DNA from: an uncultured Oscillibacter sp.
GTDB lineage: Bacteria; Bacillota; Clostridia; Oscillospirales; Oscillospiraceae
Length of the DNA stretch: 50,708 nt
NCBI GenBank assembly: GCA_910585245.1
Contig: CAJUCO010000016.1
Location: forward strand, 1-50,708
Direction: 5' to 3'
Both the position numbers and the translations under genes were made by a program. Of the stretch, positions 21,143-29,329 are shown in pieces; positions within the stretch are counted from its first letter, which is position 1, and each line of letters begins with the position of its first letter. Under the pieces are notes generated by a model. That model did no database searches, was not told the DNA's origin, and worked only from the letters and a program-made list of their open reading frames with translations.

Positions 21143-22138
21143 ATGAAAGTCACCATCAGCGATGTGGCCCGGTTGGCGGGCGTCTCCACCGCCACTGTCT
21201 CACACACCATCAACAATACCCGCTATGTCTCCGGCAACACCAAGGAAAAAGTCTATCAGGCTATCCGCCAGCTGGGTTATACCCCCGACGCCTCCGCCCG
21301 GAGTTTTCGCACCGGAAAGAAGAAAACAGTGGGCTTTATTGTCCCCGACATCTCCAATAAATTTTTCGGCACGATCATTGAGTCCGCGGAAAATTACCTC
21401 TCCACCCAGGGCTATCACCTCCTTCTGGCCAACACCAAGGAGAACATGGACCGGGAGGAGACAAGTCTCCGCCTCCTGACCGCAGGCCTGGTGGACGGAC
21501 TTCTGGTAGCCAGCACCATGGACGACTTTGGCCGCCTGGACAGCCTGATTCCCGCCGGATTTCCGGTAGTGCTGGTGGACCGGACCTTCGACACCCAGAA
21601 GTATTCCTCTGTCTCCGTCTCCAGTTTTCAGCCCATTTACCGCAGCATCTGCCGTCTGGCGTCCCGGGGAAAGCGCCGGATCGGCATTATCGGCGGATTG
21701 CCCCGGCTCTCCACCACCCGGGAGCGAATTGCCGCCTATCGGGCCGCTATGGCGGATTGCGGATTATCTCAGGATGAAAATTTGATTCGCTACGGCGACT
21801 CCATGGAAAACAGCGCTCCGCCCTGTTTAGATCAGCTCCTAGAACAAGGATGCGACGCCATTGTGGTGTGCCAGGGCCTCATGGCCTCCGTCACCATCGC
21901 CTACCTCCGGAGAAAGGGCATTCAGCCCCGGCAGGATCTGGAACTTGTGAGCTTTGTGGATTACGACACCAGCGCTTACGAGTTTTATTACGATCAGGTG
22001 GATCGCATTGTCCAGCCGGTGGAGGAACTGGGAAAAATCGCCGGGGAACAGATTCTGCTTCGGGTGGAAAAGCCCGACGCGCCGGTGGTGGAGCGGGTAT
22101 TGACCTCCGTTTACCGGCCCTGTGGAGAAGTGGAATAA
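21143..22138 (+). CDS. LacI-family transcriptional regulator
   Basis: The 331-residue protein has an N-terminal LacI helix-turn-helix (residues 3-26, VTISDVARLAGVSTATVSHTI), a hinge with YTPDASARSFRTGKKKTVG, and a periplasmic-binding-like effector domain (about 60-331). Segments include GFIVPDISNKFFGTIIESAE, VDGLLVASTMDD and RIGIIGGLPRLSTTRERIAAYRAAM. The effector is likely a sugar or nucleoside but cannot be told from sequence. An operator-like palindrome in its own leader suggests autoregulation. No sugar transporter or catabolic gene lies beside it; it is followed at once by a MITE-like element that starts on its last base. Confidence 0.92.
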   Translation: MKVTISDVARLAGVSTATVSHTINNTRYVSGNTKEKVYQAIRQLGYTPDASARSFRTGKKKTVGFIVPDISNKFFGTIIESAENYLSTQGYHLLLANTKENMDREETSLRLLTAGLVDGLLVASTMDDFGRLDSLIPAGFPVVLVDRTFDTQKYSSVSVSSFQPIYRSICRLASRGKRRIGIIGGLPRLSTTRERIAAYRAAMADCGLSQDENLIRYGDSMENSAPPCLDQLLEQGCDAIVVCQGLMASVTIAYLRRKGIQPRQDLELVSFVDYDTSAYEFYYDQVDRIVQPVEELGKIAGEQILLRVEKPDAPVVERVLTSVYRPCGEVE

Positions 22139-22300
22139 TATAGTCGACACACTCGAAAATCGGTAAAGTTCGGCGGCTAAAATGGGGCGTGGACTGCGTT
22201 GTCGTCCTTGGCTGGCGTCAGCCCGCCTGCGTCCTCTGCCTTGCCACACCACATTTTCCCTCGCCTCCTTTTTACCGATTCTCAAGCGCGTCGACTATAT
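22138..22300. mobile_element. MITE-like element with 30-bp terminal inverted repeats
   Basis: The ends ATATAGTCGAC...AATCGGTAAA recur inverted at the other side with four mismatches in 30 bp. The middle contains GGCGTCAGCCCGCCTGCG (22214-22231), an 18-nt core also found at the centre of the element at 48268-48434. No coding frame is recognisable. The left end begins on the last base of the LacI-type gene's stop codon, and the rest runs into AT-rich sequence. Confidence 0.78.
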
Positions 22301-22443
22301 AAAAAATTTTGCGGAACGGCACGTTGGTTCAGACCCTTGAGGAGGCATATTCAACCAGCCTTAGCAGGGGTTTTTGAACTTCAAAAGGCCCTGAAACACT
22401 GCCAGTTGACATCCGGTGAAACTGAAGGTTTTCATGAAAAAAA
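22301..22443. other. Intergenic region after the MITE
   Basis: About 140 bp with no recognisable gene. A CAAAAGGCCCTGAAACAC stretch vaguely recalls hairpin B of the dispersed element, but no full copy is present. Confidence 0.4.
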
Positions 22444-22475
22444 GGGCGAAGCTTCTCAGCTCCGCCCTCTTTTTT
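22444..22475 (-). terminator. Terminator of the rubredoxin gene
   Basis: Stem GGGCGAAGCT with its complement (22444-22453 with 22458-22467, one mismatch). It is flanked by A-run and T-run on the two sides, so it can act in both directions. Confidence 0.85.
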
Positions 22476-22630
22476 TATTCTTTCTCGAATACGTCCTTAC
22501 CCATCTCACAGACGGGGCAAACCCAGCTCTCGGGAACCTGTTCCCAGGGAGTGCCGGGGGCCACGCCGTTGTCAGGATCACCCACGGCGGGGTCATAGAC
22601 GTACCCGCAGGGGCATACGTACTTATCCAT
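22475..22630 (-). CDS. Rubredoxin
   Basis: A 51-residue small iron protein carrying one Fe bound by four cysteines, a cytosolic one-electron carrier. The two knuckles are CPCGYVYDP (a CxCG variant of the usual CxxCG) and WVCPVCEMGKDVF. DNGVAPGTPWEQVPESW is the conserved middle. The first cysteine pair has one residue less than the canonical CxxC, as in several clostridial rubredoxins. AGAGG seven bases upstream selects the ATG at 22630. It lies about 105 bp downstream of the rubrerythrin gene on the same strand and may serve as its electron donor in peroxide detoxification. Confidence 0.92.
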   Translation of the reverse strand: MDKYVCPCGYVYDPAVGDPDNGVAPGTPWEQVPESWVCPVCEMGKDVFEKE

Positions 22631-22736
22631 AAACCGTACCTCTTCCTCAAAACATTTCAACCGGCTGTTCTATGCCCTGCCCTCAGCGGCTTCGAAACCG
22701 CCTTCAAAGGGACCAGGCCGCCAGTTTTACGAAATC

Positions 22737-23279
22737 TTATTTGAAGTACCGCTCCAGCAGGCCCTTGAACGCCTTGCCGTGACGGGCCTCGTCACGGGCC
22801 ATCTCGTGGACGGTGTCGTGGATAGCGTCCAGACCCAGCTCCTTGGCCTTCTTGGCAATGGCCATTTTGCCGGCGGTGGCGCCGTTTTCGGCCTCAACCC
22901 GCATCTCCAGGTTTTTCTTGGTGGAGTCGGTGACGACCTCGCCCAGGAGCTCGGCGAACTTGGCGGCGTGCTCGGCCTCCTCATAGGCGGCTTTCTCCCA
23001 GTACAGGCCAATCTCGGGATAACCCTCCCGGTGCGCCACGCGGGCCATGGCCAGATACATACCAACCTCGGTGCACTCACCGGCAAAGTTGGCCCGGAGG
23101 CCCTCCAAAATCTCGGCGTCCACACCGGCGGCCACGCCCACCACGTGCTCGGCGGCCCAGGTCATCTCAGCGCCCTGCTCCTTAAACTTCTCGCCGGAGA
23201 CATGGCACTGGGGGCACTCGGTAGGGGGGACGTCACCCTCGTGAACATAACCGCAGACAGGGCAAACCCATTTCTTCAT
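22737..23279 (-). CDS. Reverse rubrerythrin (N-terminal rubredoxin, C-terminal di-iron domain)
   Basis: The 180-residue NADH-peroxidase-type protein removes hydrogen peroxide in anaerobes. The rubredoxin domain is at the N-terminus (CPVCGYVHEGDVPPTECPQC, residues 6-25), the reverse of classical rubrerythrin. The ferritin-like part has the di-iron ligands in GECTEVGMYLAMARVAHREG, EEAEHAAKFAELLGE, EAENGATAGK and MARDEARHGKAFKGLL. The start has GGAGG upstream. Its pairing with rubredoxin supports an oxidative-stress role; PerR-type control is common for such genes, but no operator was identified. Confidence 0.94.
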   Translation of the reverse strand: MKKWVCPVCGYVHEGDVPPTECPQCHVSGEKFKEQGAEMTWAAEHVVGVAAGVDAEILEGLRANFAGECTEVGMYLAMARVAHREGYPEIGLYWEKAAYEEAEHAAKFAELLGEVVTDSTKKNLEMRVEAENGATAGKMAIAKKAKELGLDAIHDTVHEMARDEARHGKAFKGLLERYFK

Positions 23280-23485
23280 AACTGTATCCTCCTTAGATTT
23301 AAAAGTGTTTTATCAGGCAGTGACATGAGTATATCAGGTTCCGGCCAATACTGCTAGTTGCAAATGCGACAAATTAGAAATTTGATGGAAATTAACGGTT
23401 TATTTAAATTTCAGGGGATCCGCTGACTCCGGAAAATTTCTCCTTTTCCAAAAAGCGGCTTTTGGGTCTTGCTTTTCCAGAAAAA

Positions 23486-23517
23486 GACCGCCGGGTTTGA
23501 AAACCGGCGGTTTTTTT
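23486..23517. terminator. Bidirectional terminator of RNA copy B
   Basis: An ACCGCCGGG stem with its complement (23487-23495 with 23504-23511). T7 follows on the plus strand and CTTTTTC on the minus strand. Confidence 0.85.
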
Positions 23518-23663
23518 ACAAATCCCCTTGCAATTTCAGCAGAGGCAGGGTAAAATAGGAAGTGGAAACATAATTGCGGCAGGCCGCCAGGTGGTTCCAG
23601 CACCCAGCGGCCCTGTACGAGTGAGGCAACCACTCAGCACAGCAGTCTAACTGCACCACAAAC
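23486..23663 (-). ncRNA. Structured non-coding RNA, copy B (6S RNA-like architecture)
   Basis: The minus strand carries a paralogue of the RNA at 12072-12283. It has a TATAAT/TTGAAA promoter, a start near 23660, the conserved TTTGTGGTGCAGT 5' end, the GAGTG/CACTC hairpin with a different loop, and the apical hairpin in which CAGG-G-CCGCTGGGTG pairs with CACCTGGCGGCCTG. The closing strand is ATTGCAAG. The T to C change opposite G keeps pairing, a small sign of structural conservation. It ends in a CCGCCGG-stem terminator followed by CTTTTTC. It lies divergent from the SLH gene. Confidence 0.7.
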
Positions 23664-23665
23664 CT

Positions 23666-23693
23666 ATTATACTCATTCTCCACGTTTTTTCAA
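23666..23693 (-). promoter_or_regulatory. Sigma-A promoter of structured RNA copy B
   Basis: On the minus strand TTGAAA (23693-23688), a 16-bp spacer and TATAAT (23671-23666). Confidence 0.8.
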
Positions 23694-23737
23694 GGGCGGA
23701 GTATGGGTTTCCTGGTTGTGCGTACGCATGATCTTAT

Positions 23738-23772
23738 GCGGTGTTGAGTTTTTGAAGCTCGACACCGCTTTT
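23738..23772 (+). terminator. Attenuator-like hairpin in the leader of the SLH gene
   Basis: GCGGTGTTGAG (23738-23748) pairs with CTCGACACCGC (23758-23768), followed by TTTT, 106 bp before the start codon. A second long pairing, CGGCGGACG with CGTCCGCTG, follows in the leader. No upstream gene in this direction needs a terminator, so it may control the SLH transcript. Confidence 0.5.
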
Positions 23773-23877
23773 ATGTTTCCGGCGGACGCCCTTTCGGCGG
23801 GAAGATTTCTCTTACCTCCTCCCCCGTCGGAAGGGGGCGCCGTCCGCTGGAAATTTTGTAGAAAAGAGGAGAACCAC

Positions 23878-24885
23878 ATGAAGAAAAAAGTCCTATCCCT
23901 CGCGCTGGCCCTGGCGCTCTGCCTGGGCCTCACCGTCCACGCCTCTGCGGCAGAGACTCTGAAAACTGTGGATTTCAGTCCCGCGAAAGTTACCAATGTG
24001 TTGTACTATGGCAATTACCTGGATGCCATAGCTTTGAACACCCCGGGATTACCAATTGTCTGCCGGGGTTCCACTGAGATCAGCCTTTTGGAGCCCGCCG
24101 AGCAGTTCAGTGGACAAACAAGACAGTCTTATTATGAGGATGAAAGGGATTACCTACAGGTTCAGAGTATAAATGGAACTCCTCTGAATGAAGAAGCGAT
24201 CTATGGTGTGGGTTCAAAAATCGTATTGGAAGAGCGGGGAGTTTATGTAATTGATATTTTACTTCCTGAGGCTGAGGAAATCGATCCTGATCCCGGAGTC
24301 GATGCCCACGGTTCTTTCCCGTCCTCCTATTGTATCCAAATACTTGGCCCGCAAGATGAAGCTCCGTCCAAGGACCCTTTTAATCCCTTCTTCGACGTTC
24401 CCGCCACCTCTCCTTACTCGGACGGCGTAAAGTGGGCGACCAAAACCAAGGTTACCACCGGAAAAACCGTTGACAACTTTGGCCCTAACGATATCTGCAC
24501 CGTTTCCCATATTCTCACCTTCCTTTACCGCGCCTATACCATGTATGACAAAACAGAAGTAACCGTTTCCGAGCGTGAGGCCGTCCTCGCCTGGGCCAAG
24601 GAAAATGGCCTGATTAAAGACGGGCAGGGTCTGGATTCCCCCTGCACCCGTGCCATGGCGGTCACTTTTATGTGGAAGGCCGCCGGTTGTCCCGAAACCC
24701 ACGGCAATTCCACCTTTGTTGATGTCCCCGCCGGCGCCGAGTACAAACAAGCGGTTGACTGGGCTGTGGAAAGAGAAATCACTTCCGGCACTGGCGACGG
24801 TACTACCTTCTCTCCCAACAATACCTGCACCCGCGGACAAATCGTCACGTTTCTGTTCAGAGATTTTTTTGACGGCGGATTCTAA
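23878..24885 (+). CDS. SLH-domain surface protein
   Basis: A 335-residue exported protein. The signal peptide is MKKKVLSLALALALCLGL with a cleavage site near ASAAE. Residues about 25-175 are a unique, lower-GC domain with no family I recognise. The C-terminal half holds S-layer homology repeats that bind cell-wall polymers: NPFFDVPATSPYSDGVKWAT with TVDNFGPNDICTVSHILTFL; a middle, weaker one (REAVLAWAKENGLI, CTRAMAVTFMWKAAG); and STFVDVPAGAEYKQAVDWAV with TTFSPNNTCTRGQIVTFLFR. GAGGAG precedes the ATG at 23878. The gene stands alone between divergent RNA copy B and a strong terminator. Its unique domain uses more AT-rich codons than neighbouring genes, which may mark recent acquisition. Confidence 0.9.
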   Translation: MKKKVLSLALALALCLGLTVHASAAETLKTVDFSPAKVTNVLYYGNYLDAIALNTPGLPIVCRGSTEISLLEPAEQFSGQTRQSYYEDERDYLQVQSINGTPLNEEAIYGVGSKIVLEERGVYVIDILLPEAEEIDPDPGVDAHGSFPSSYCIQILGPQDEAPSKDPFNPFFDVPATSPYSDGVKWATKTKVTTGKTVDNFGPNDICTVSHILTFLYRAYTMYDKTEVTVSEREAVLAWAKENGLIKDGQGLDSPCTRAMAVTFMWKAAGCPETHGNSTFVDVPAGAEYKQAVDWAVEREITSGTGDGTTFSPNNTCTRGQIVTFLFRDFFDGGF

Positions 24886-24920
24886 GGAAAACGAGGGGGT
24901 GTCTGTTCCAAACCATCTAT

Positions 24921-24955
24921 AAAAGCCCCCGCTCCAAAAGGAGCGGGGGCTTTTA
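24921..24955. terminator. Bidirectional terminator between the SLH gene and the EF-G-like gene
   Basis: A perfect 15-bp stem including flanking A/T runs (24921-24935 with 24940-24954) and a 4-nt loop. Confidence 0.95.
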
Positions 24956-24973
24956 TATCCCAATCAAAAACCG

Positions 24974-27043
24974 TTACGCTTCCGCCATAGCCTTCGCCTC
25001 GGCGATGGCCTTTTCCTGGGCGGCAGGGGGACAATCCTGGTAGCGGATGAAATGGAAGGTGAAGCTGCCCCGGCTCTGGGTCATGGCCCGGAGATCAATG
25101 GCATAAGTCCCCATTTCCGCCATAGGCACCTCGGCGGTGATAATCTGAGTGCCGTCCCCCACAGGGTCCATGCCCATGGGCGTACCCCGGCGCTTGGAGA
25201 TGTCACCCATGACATCGCCGGTGTAGTTCTCGGGCACCGTTACCTTCAGCTCGCCGATGGGCTCCAGCAAAACGGGGTTGGCCTCGGGCATGGCGGCCTT
25301 GTAAGAAAGCTGCGCCGCCGTCTTGAAAGCGATTTCGGAGGAGTCCACCGGGTGATAGGAGCCGTCATACAAAACCGCTTTCAAATTCACCAGGGGATAT
25401 CCCGCCAAAGGACCGTGGAGGCAGGCCTCCCGAAGTCCCTTTTCCACCGCCGGGAAGAAGTTCCGGGGCACGGAGCCGCCGAAGACCTCCTCGGCAAAGA
25501 CCATCTCCTCCTCGTCGGGATTGTACTCAAAGCGAATCCACACGTCGCCAAACTGACCGGAGCCGCCGGTTTGCTTCTTGTGCCGGCCCTGCTTTTGGAC
25601 GGTCTTGCGGATCTTCTCCCGATAGGGAACCCGGGTGGGCTTCAACTCCGCTTCCACGTTAAAGCGGCTCTTGAGCTTGCTGACCAGCACGTCCATCTGC
25701 ATATCGCCCGCGCCGGAGACCACCATCTGGTGGGTTTCGGCGTTGTTCACCACAGTGAAGGTGGGGTCCTCTTCGTTAAGGCGGTTCAGACCCTGGGCAA
25801 TCTTATCCTCCTGGCCCCGGGTCTTGGGCAAAATCGCCACGGAGTAGCAGGGCTCGGCAAAGGGAATGTTTTTCAGACTCACCACTTTCCGCTCGTCGCA
25901 GAGGGTGTCGCCGGTTTTGATGTCCATTTTGGCAATGGCCCCGATATCGCCGCAGACCAGTTCCTTGACCTCGCTGTTCTTCTTTCCCCGGAAGCTGTAC
26001 AGACGGCCCAGCTTTACCTTCTCGCCGGTGCGGGCGTTGATCATGGGCATATCCGGCGTAATGGCGCCGGAGAGAACCTTGACAAAAGAGTACTTACCGT
26101 ATTGATCGGAGATTGTTTTAAACACAAAGGCAGTGGGCACGCCTCCGGGAGAGACCACAAATTCCTCGGTCTCGCCGTCGGACTTGGTGGCCTTGTGATA
26201 ATTCCCCTCTACGGGATTGGGCAGCAACTCCACGATGTTGTCCATCAACATCAAAGAGCCCAGGCACCCCACGGCGGAGCCGCAGAGAACGGGGAACAGG
26301 CTCAAATCCCGCACGCCCTGGCGCAGGCCCTGGATCATCTCGGCGTAGGTGAAGTCCTCGCCGCCGAAGAATTTCTCCATTAGTTCCTCGCTGGTTTCCG
26401 CCACGGATTCTTTCAGCGCGTCGTTAAATTCGCCAATTACGTCAACCTTATCGGCGGGGACCTCGATTTCCACCCGCTTGAGCTTTTGCATCTCATAGGC
26501 CCGTTTATTCAAAACGTCAATGATGCCGGTGACCCGCTTGTCACCGTCCCAGATGGGCACCACCACCGGGGCAATCTTCTTGCCAAAGCGCTGGCGCAGG
26601 GCCTCGAAGGTGGCGTTGTAATCCGAGTTGTCCTCGTCGGTTTTGGAGATGTAGATGAAGCGGGGCATATTCCGCTCTTCACAGTATTTCCAGGCCTTTT
26701 CCAGACCCACGGACACGCCGTCTTTGGCGGAGCAGACGATAATGGCGGCATCGGCGGCCCGGAGGGCGGCCATAGCCTCTCCGGCAAAGTCGAAGGCGCC
26801 GGGGGTATCCATCAGGTTGATCCGGCTGCCCTTGTAATCCAGAGGAGCCATGGAGAGGGACAGGGAGATTTGCCGTTTGATCTCCTCGGGGTCGTAGTCG
26901 CAAACGGTATTTCCGTCGGCGGCCCGGCCCATTCTATCAATGACGCCGGTCACGTAGAGCAGGCTCTCGGCCAGGGCGGTCTTGCCGCTGCCGCTGTGCC
27001 CAAGCAGACAGACGTTGCGGATGTTCTGTACAGAATAGCTCAT
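24974..27043 (-). CDS. Elongation factor G-like translational GTPase
   Basis: A 689-residue EF-G paralogue. The G domain has GHSGSGKTALAESLL (G1; true EF-G has GHIDAGKT), DTPGAFDFAGE (G3) and ISKTDED (G4, with Ser in place of the usual Asn). Domain II, the domain IV start (TRVPYREKIRKTVQKQGRHK, GGSGQFGDVWIRFEYN) and domain V (EPIGELKVTVPENYTGDVMG with DISKRRGTPMGM) are complete. This clade in Clostridia is annotated as EF-G-like and is distinct from the housekeeping fusA in the str operon; its role in translation or ribosome recycling is uncertain. The ATG at 27043 is chosen because AAGGAG lies at workable distance; an in-frame GTG at 27055 abuts the site. Confidence 0.92.
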   Translation of the reverse strand: MSYSVQNIRNVCLLGHSGSGKTALAESLLYVTGVIDRMGRAADGNTVCDYDPEEIKRQISLSLSMAPLDYKGSRINLMDTPGAFDFAGEAMAALRAADAAIIVCSAKDGVSVGLEKAWKYCEERNMPRFIYISKTDEDNSDYNATFEALRQRFGKKIAPVVVPIWDGDKRVTGIIDVLNKRAYEMQKLKRVEIEVPADKVDVIGEFNDALKESVAETSEELMEKFFGGEDFTYAEMIQGLRQGVRDLSLFPVLCGSAVGCLGSLMLMDNIVELLPNPVEGNYHKATKSDGETEEFVVSPGGVPTAFVFKTISDQYGKYSFVKVLSGAITPDMPMINARTGEKVKLGRLYSFRGKKNSEVKELVCGDIGAIAKMDIKTGDTLCDERKVVSLKNIPFAEPCYSVAILPKTRGQEDKIAQGLNRLNEEDPTFTVVNNAETHQMVVSGAGDMQMDVLVSKLKSRFNVEAELKPTRVPYREKIRKTVQKQGRHKKQTGGSGQFGDVWIRFEYNPDEEEMVFAEEVFGGSVPRNFFPAVEKGLREACLHGPLAGYPLVNLKAVLYDGSYHPVDSSEIAFKTAAQLSYKAAMPEANPVLLEPIGELKVTVPENYTGDVMGDISKRRGTPMGMDPVGDGTQIITAEVPMAEMGTYAIDLRAMTQSRGSFTFHFIRYQDCPPAAQEKAIAEAKAMAEA

Positions 27044-27106
27044 GATTCGTTCCACTCCTTATCTTTGCTGTCCATGCGGCCGGGGCCGCAAGCGTCCAAT
27101 ATATGA

Positions 27107-27135
27107 ATTATACAACATCTACCGGCGTATTACAA
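27107..27135 (-). promoter_or_regulatory. Sigma-A promoter of the EF-G-like gene
   Basis: On the minus strand TTGTAA (27135-27130), a 17-bp spacer and consensus TATAAT (27112-27107). Confidence 0.78.
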
Positions 27136-27212
27136 CAAAAATTTTGGTCAAAATCACATTTATGCTTCCCCTCCAAATTGTTGGTTAAAAATTCGTCAAT
27201 TTACATATGGAT

Positions 27213-27260
27213 AAAGATGGAAGAGCCCGGCGGTCGTTTGCCGGACTCTTCCATCTTTTC
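27213..27260. terminator. Terminator after the phosphohexomutase gene
   Basis: A long stem (27213-27230 with 27241-27258) containing GATGGAAGAG and CTCTTCCATC, about 25 bp after the minus-strand stop. Confidence 0.85.
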
Positions 27261-27281
27261 TATTTTCGGGGAGATCGCCTT

Positions 27282-29009
27282 TTATTTCTGCAACCCTTTC
27301 ACCCAAGCGCCGTATTTATCCACGTTGGCCTTGGCATCTTCCGCGTCCTTGCCCTGGGTGAGGATGTAAACCTTGATCTTGGGTTCCGTGCCGGAGGGCC
27401 GGACGATGACCGAGGTGCCGTCAGCCATCTCAAAGCGCAAGACATTGGAGCCGGAGAGCTCCATAGAGGTCTTTTTGCCGGTGGCGCAGTCGGTAACGGA
27501 CCCGTCGGAATAGTCCTTGAACTGGACCACCTTCACACCGGAGATCTCCGCCGGGGGATTTTCCCGGAGGTCCTTCATCAACTTCGCCATGTCCTTGAGG
27601 CCGTCCAGACCCGGCATGACCAGATTGTAAGTATGCTCGGCATAGTGGCCGTATTTCTCATACAGAGCCTCCAGGGCGTCCGCCAGAGTCATTCCCTGAT
27701 CGGCGTACCAAGCGGCCATTTCCGTCAGCAGCAGGGCGGCGGTGACGGCGTCCTTATCCCGGACGTAGTCCCCCAGCATATAGCCGTAACTCTCCTCATA
27801 GGAGAAGATGACCTTGCCCTCGCCGGCGGACTCCAGCTTGTCCTTCTTTTCCGCCAGGAACTTGAAGCCCGTAAAGGTGTCAAAGCACAAAAGTCCGTTG
27901 ACCTCGGCCACTTTCCGGGCCATCTCCGTGGTGACGATGGTCTTTTGAGCCACGGCCTTCTCCGGCAGGGTGCCCGCCCGTTTCTTCGCGCCAATGAGAT
28001 AGTCCAGCAGCAGTACGCCGGTTTGATTGCCGGTGATCACCTTAAACTCCCCATCTTTGGTGCGGACCATAATTCCCACCCGGTCGGCGTCGGGGTCGGA
28101 GCCCAAAATGAAATCCGCGCCCTCTTTCTTGGCAAGGTCCACCGCCAGATAGAAGCCCTCGGGATTTTCCGGGTTGGGGGAGACCACCGTGGGGAAGTCC
28201 CCGTCAATGACCATCTGCTGGGGAACGCAGATCAGGTGCTTGACGCCCAGACGCTTCAAGGCCTCGGGAATCAGCTTGTGGCCGGTGCCGTGGAAGGGGG
28301 TGTACACCATCTTGAAGCGGTCCGCCACCTTGGCAACCGTCTCTTTGTCGTTGACCTGGGCCATGACGTTGAAGAGGAATTTCTCGTCGGTCTCCTCTCC
28401 CAGTACTTCGATAATCCCGGCTTTGACGGCTTCTTCATAATCCATCCGTTTGATGTCTTTGAAGATGTCGATTTCCCCCAGCCGTTTGGCTATGGCGTCG
28501 GCATGGTGGGGGGGCAACTGGGCGCCGTCCTGCCAATAGACCTTGTAGCCGTTGTATTCCTTGGGGTTGTGGCTGGCGGTCACATTGATTCCCGCCTGAC
28601 AGCGGTACTCCCGGACGGCGAAGCTCAACTCGGGAGTGGGGCGGAGGGACTCAAAAATCCGCACATGGATGCCGTTGGCGGCGCAAACCTCCGCGGCGGC
28701 CCGGGCGAATTCCAGGGAGTGATTCCGGCAGTCCATGCAGATGGCCACGCCCCGGCGCTTTCCCTCCTCGCCCTCGGCGGCGATGACGTCGGCAAACCCC
28801 TGTGTGGCCCAACGGATGACATGGATATTCATGTTATGAAGTCCGGTGTACATGGTGCCCCGGAGACCGGCGGTACCAAATTCCAGGGGACCATAAAATC
28901 TGGACTCGATTTCCTTGGGATCGTTTCGGATGGCCTCCAGCTCATCCCGCTCCGCCGCGCTCAGGGCGGGGCTGGACAGCCATTTTTCATATTCTTTCAT
29001 GAAGTCCAT
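27282..29009 (-). CDS. pgcA: Phosphoglucomutase/phosphomannomutase (PgcA type)
   Basis: An alpha-D-phosphohexomutase that interconverts hexose 1- and 6-phosphates, feeding cell-wall and glycolipid sugars from glycolysis; 575 residues. Domain I has the phosphoserine loop GINVTASHNPKEYNGYK (Ser in TASHNP). The metal site is LGSDPDADRVGIMV. Domain III has the sugar-binding FSYEESYGYMLG. Domain IV has the phosphate-binding IVRPSGTEPKIKVY. FGTAGLRG near the N-terminus is typical of the long Gram-positive PgcA. GGAGGAGC upstream selects the ATG at 29009. A consensus promoter lies about 100 bp upstream. It is the last minus-strand gene before the origin. Confidence 0.95.
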   Translation of the reverse strand: MDFMKEYEKWLSSPALSAAERDELEAIRNDPKEIESRFYGPLEFGTAGLRGTMYTGLHNMNIHVIRWATQGFADVIAAEGEEGKRRGVAICMDCRNHSLEFARAAAEVCAANGIHVRIFESLRPTPELSFAVREYRCQAGINVTASHNPKEYNGYKVYWQDGAQLPPHHADAIAKRLGEIDIFKDIKRMDYEEAVKAGIIEVLGEETDEKFLFNVMAQVNDKETVAKVADRFKMVYTPFHGTGHKLIPEALKRLGVKHLICVPQQMVIDGDFPTVVSPNPENPEGFYLAVDLAKKEGADFILGSDPDADRVGIMVRTKDGEFKVITGNQTGVLLLDYLIGAKKRAGTLPEKAVAQKTIVTTEMARKVAEVNGLLCFDTFTGFKFLAEKKDKLESAGEGKVIFSYEESYGYMLGDYVRDKDAVTAALLLTEMAAWYADQGMTLADALEALYEKYGHYAEHTYNLVMPGLDGLKDMAKLMKDLRENPPAEISGVKVVQFKDYSDGSVTDCATGKKTSMELSGSNVLRFEMADGTSVIVRPSGTEPKIKVYILTQGKDAEDAKANVDKYGAWVKGLQK

Positions 29010-29110
29010 AGCGATGCTCCTCCTTTTATGAACGCTGTCCGCGCTTTTGATAGATTTTGACAACGTTTGATTCCTGGCGGACGGCAAAATTATCCATGCC
29101 GTACAAAAAC

Positions 29111-29139
29111 ATTATAAGGGCTTCTCCCGTTGATGTCAA
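29111..29139 (-). promoter_or_regulatory. Sigma-A promoter of pgcA
   Basis: On the minus strand a full consensus TTGACA (29139-29134), 17-bp spacer and TATAAT (29116-29111). Confidence 0.9.
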
Positions 29140-29238
29140 GAAGCGGCTTTCTTCAAATAATGCCTCCCTCTCTTCCCCTCAACGCCTCCATTTTCCACGG
29201 ATATGTTTAAAACCGGTCCTTTATAATTAGAATAAGTA

Positions 29239-29267
29239 TTGCCATATGTTCCTTTTTCTGTTATAAT
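29239..29267 (+). promoter_or_regulatory. Sigma-A promoter of dnaA
   Basis: TTGCCA (29239-29244), a 17-bp spacer and TATAAT (29262-29267). The 29010-29329 interval also holds two partial DnaA boxes (TTATCCATG near 29091, TTTTCCACG near 29193) and AT-rich sequence. Confidence 0.8.
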
Positions 29268-29329
29268 AAAGAAATGTTTTTAGGCCCTTTGACACGCGAT
29301 ACGAAATAGAAAAGAGAGGTGTTTCCTTT

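Noticed and set aside
25052..26383. Plus-strand open frame of 443 codons antisense to the EF-G-like gene
   Set aside because: Antisense shadow; complete EF-G domains lie on the minus strand.
27207..29060. Plus-strand open frame of 617 codons antisense to pgcA
   Set aside because: Shadow of the phosphohexomutase gene; composition rich in Val/Gly/His without recognisable motifs.
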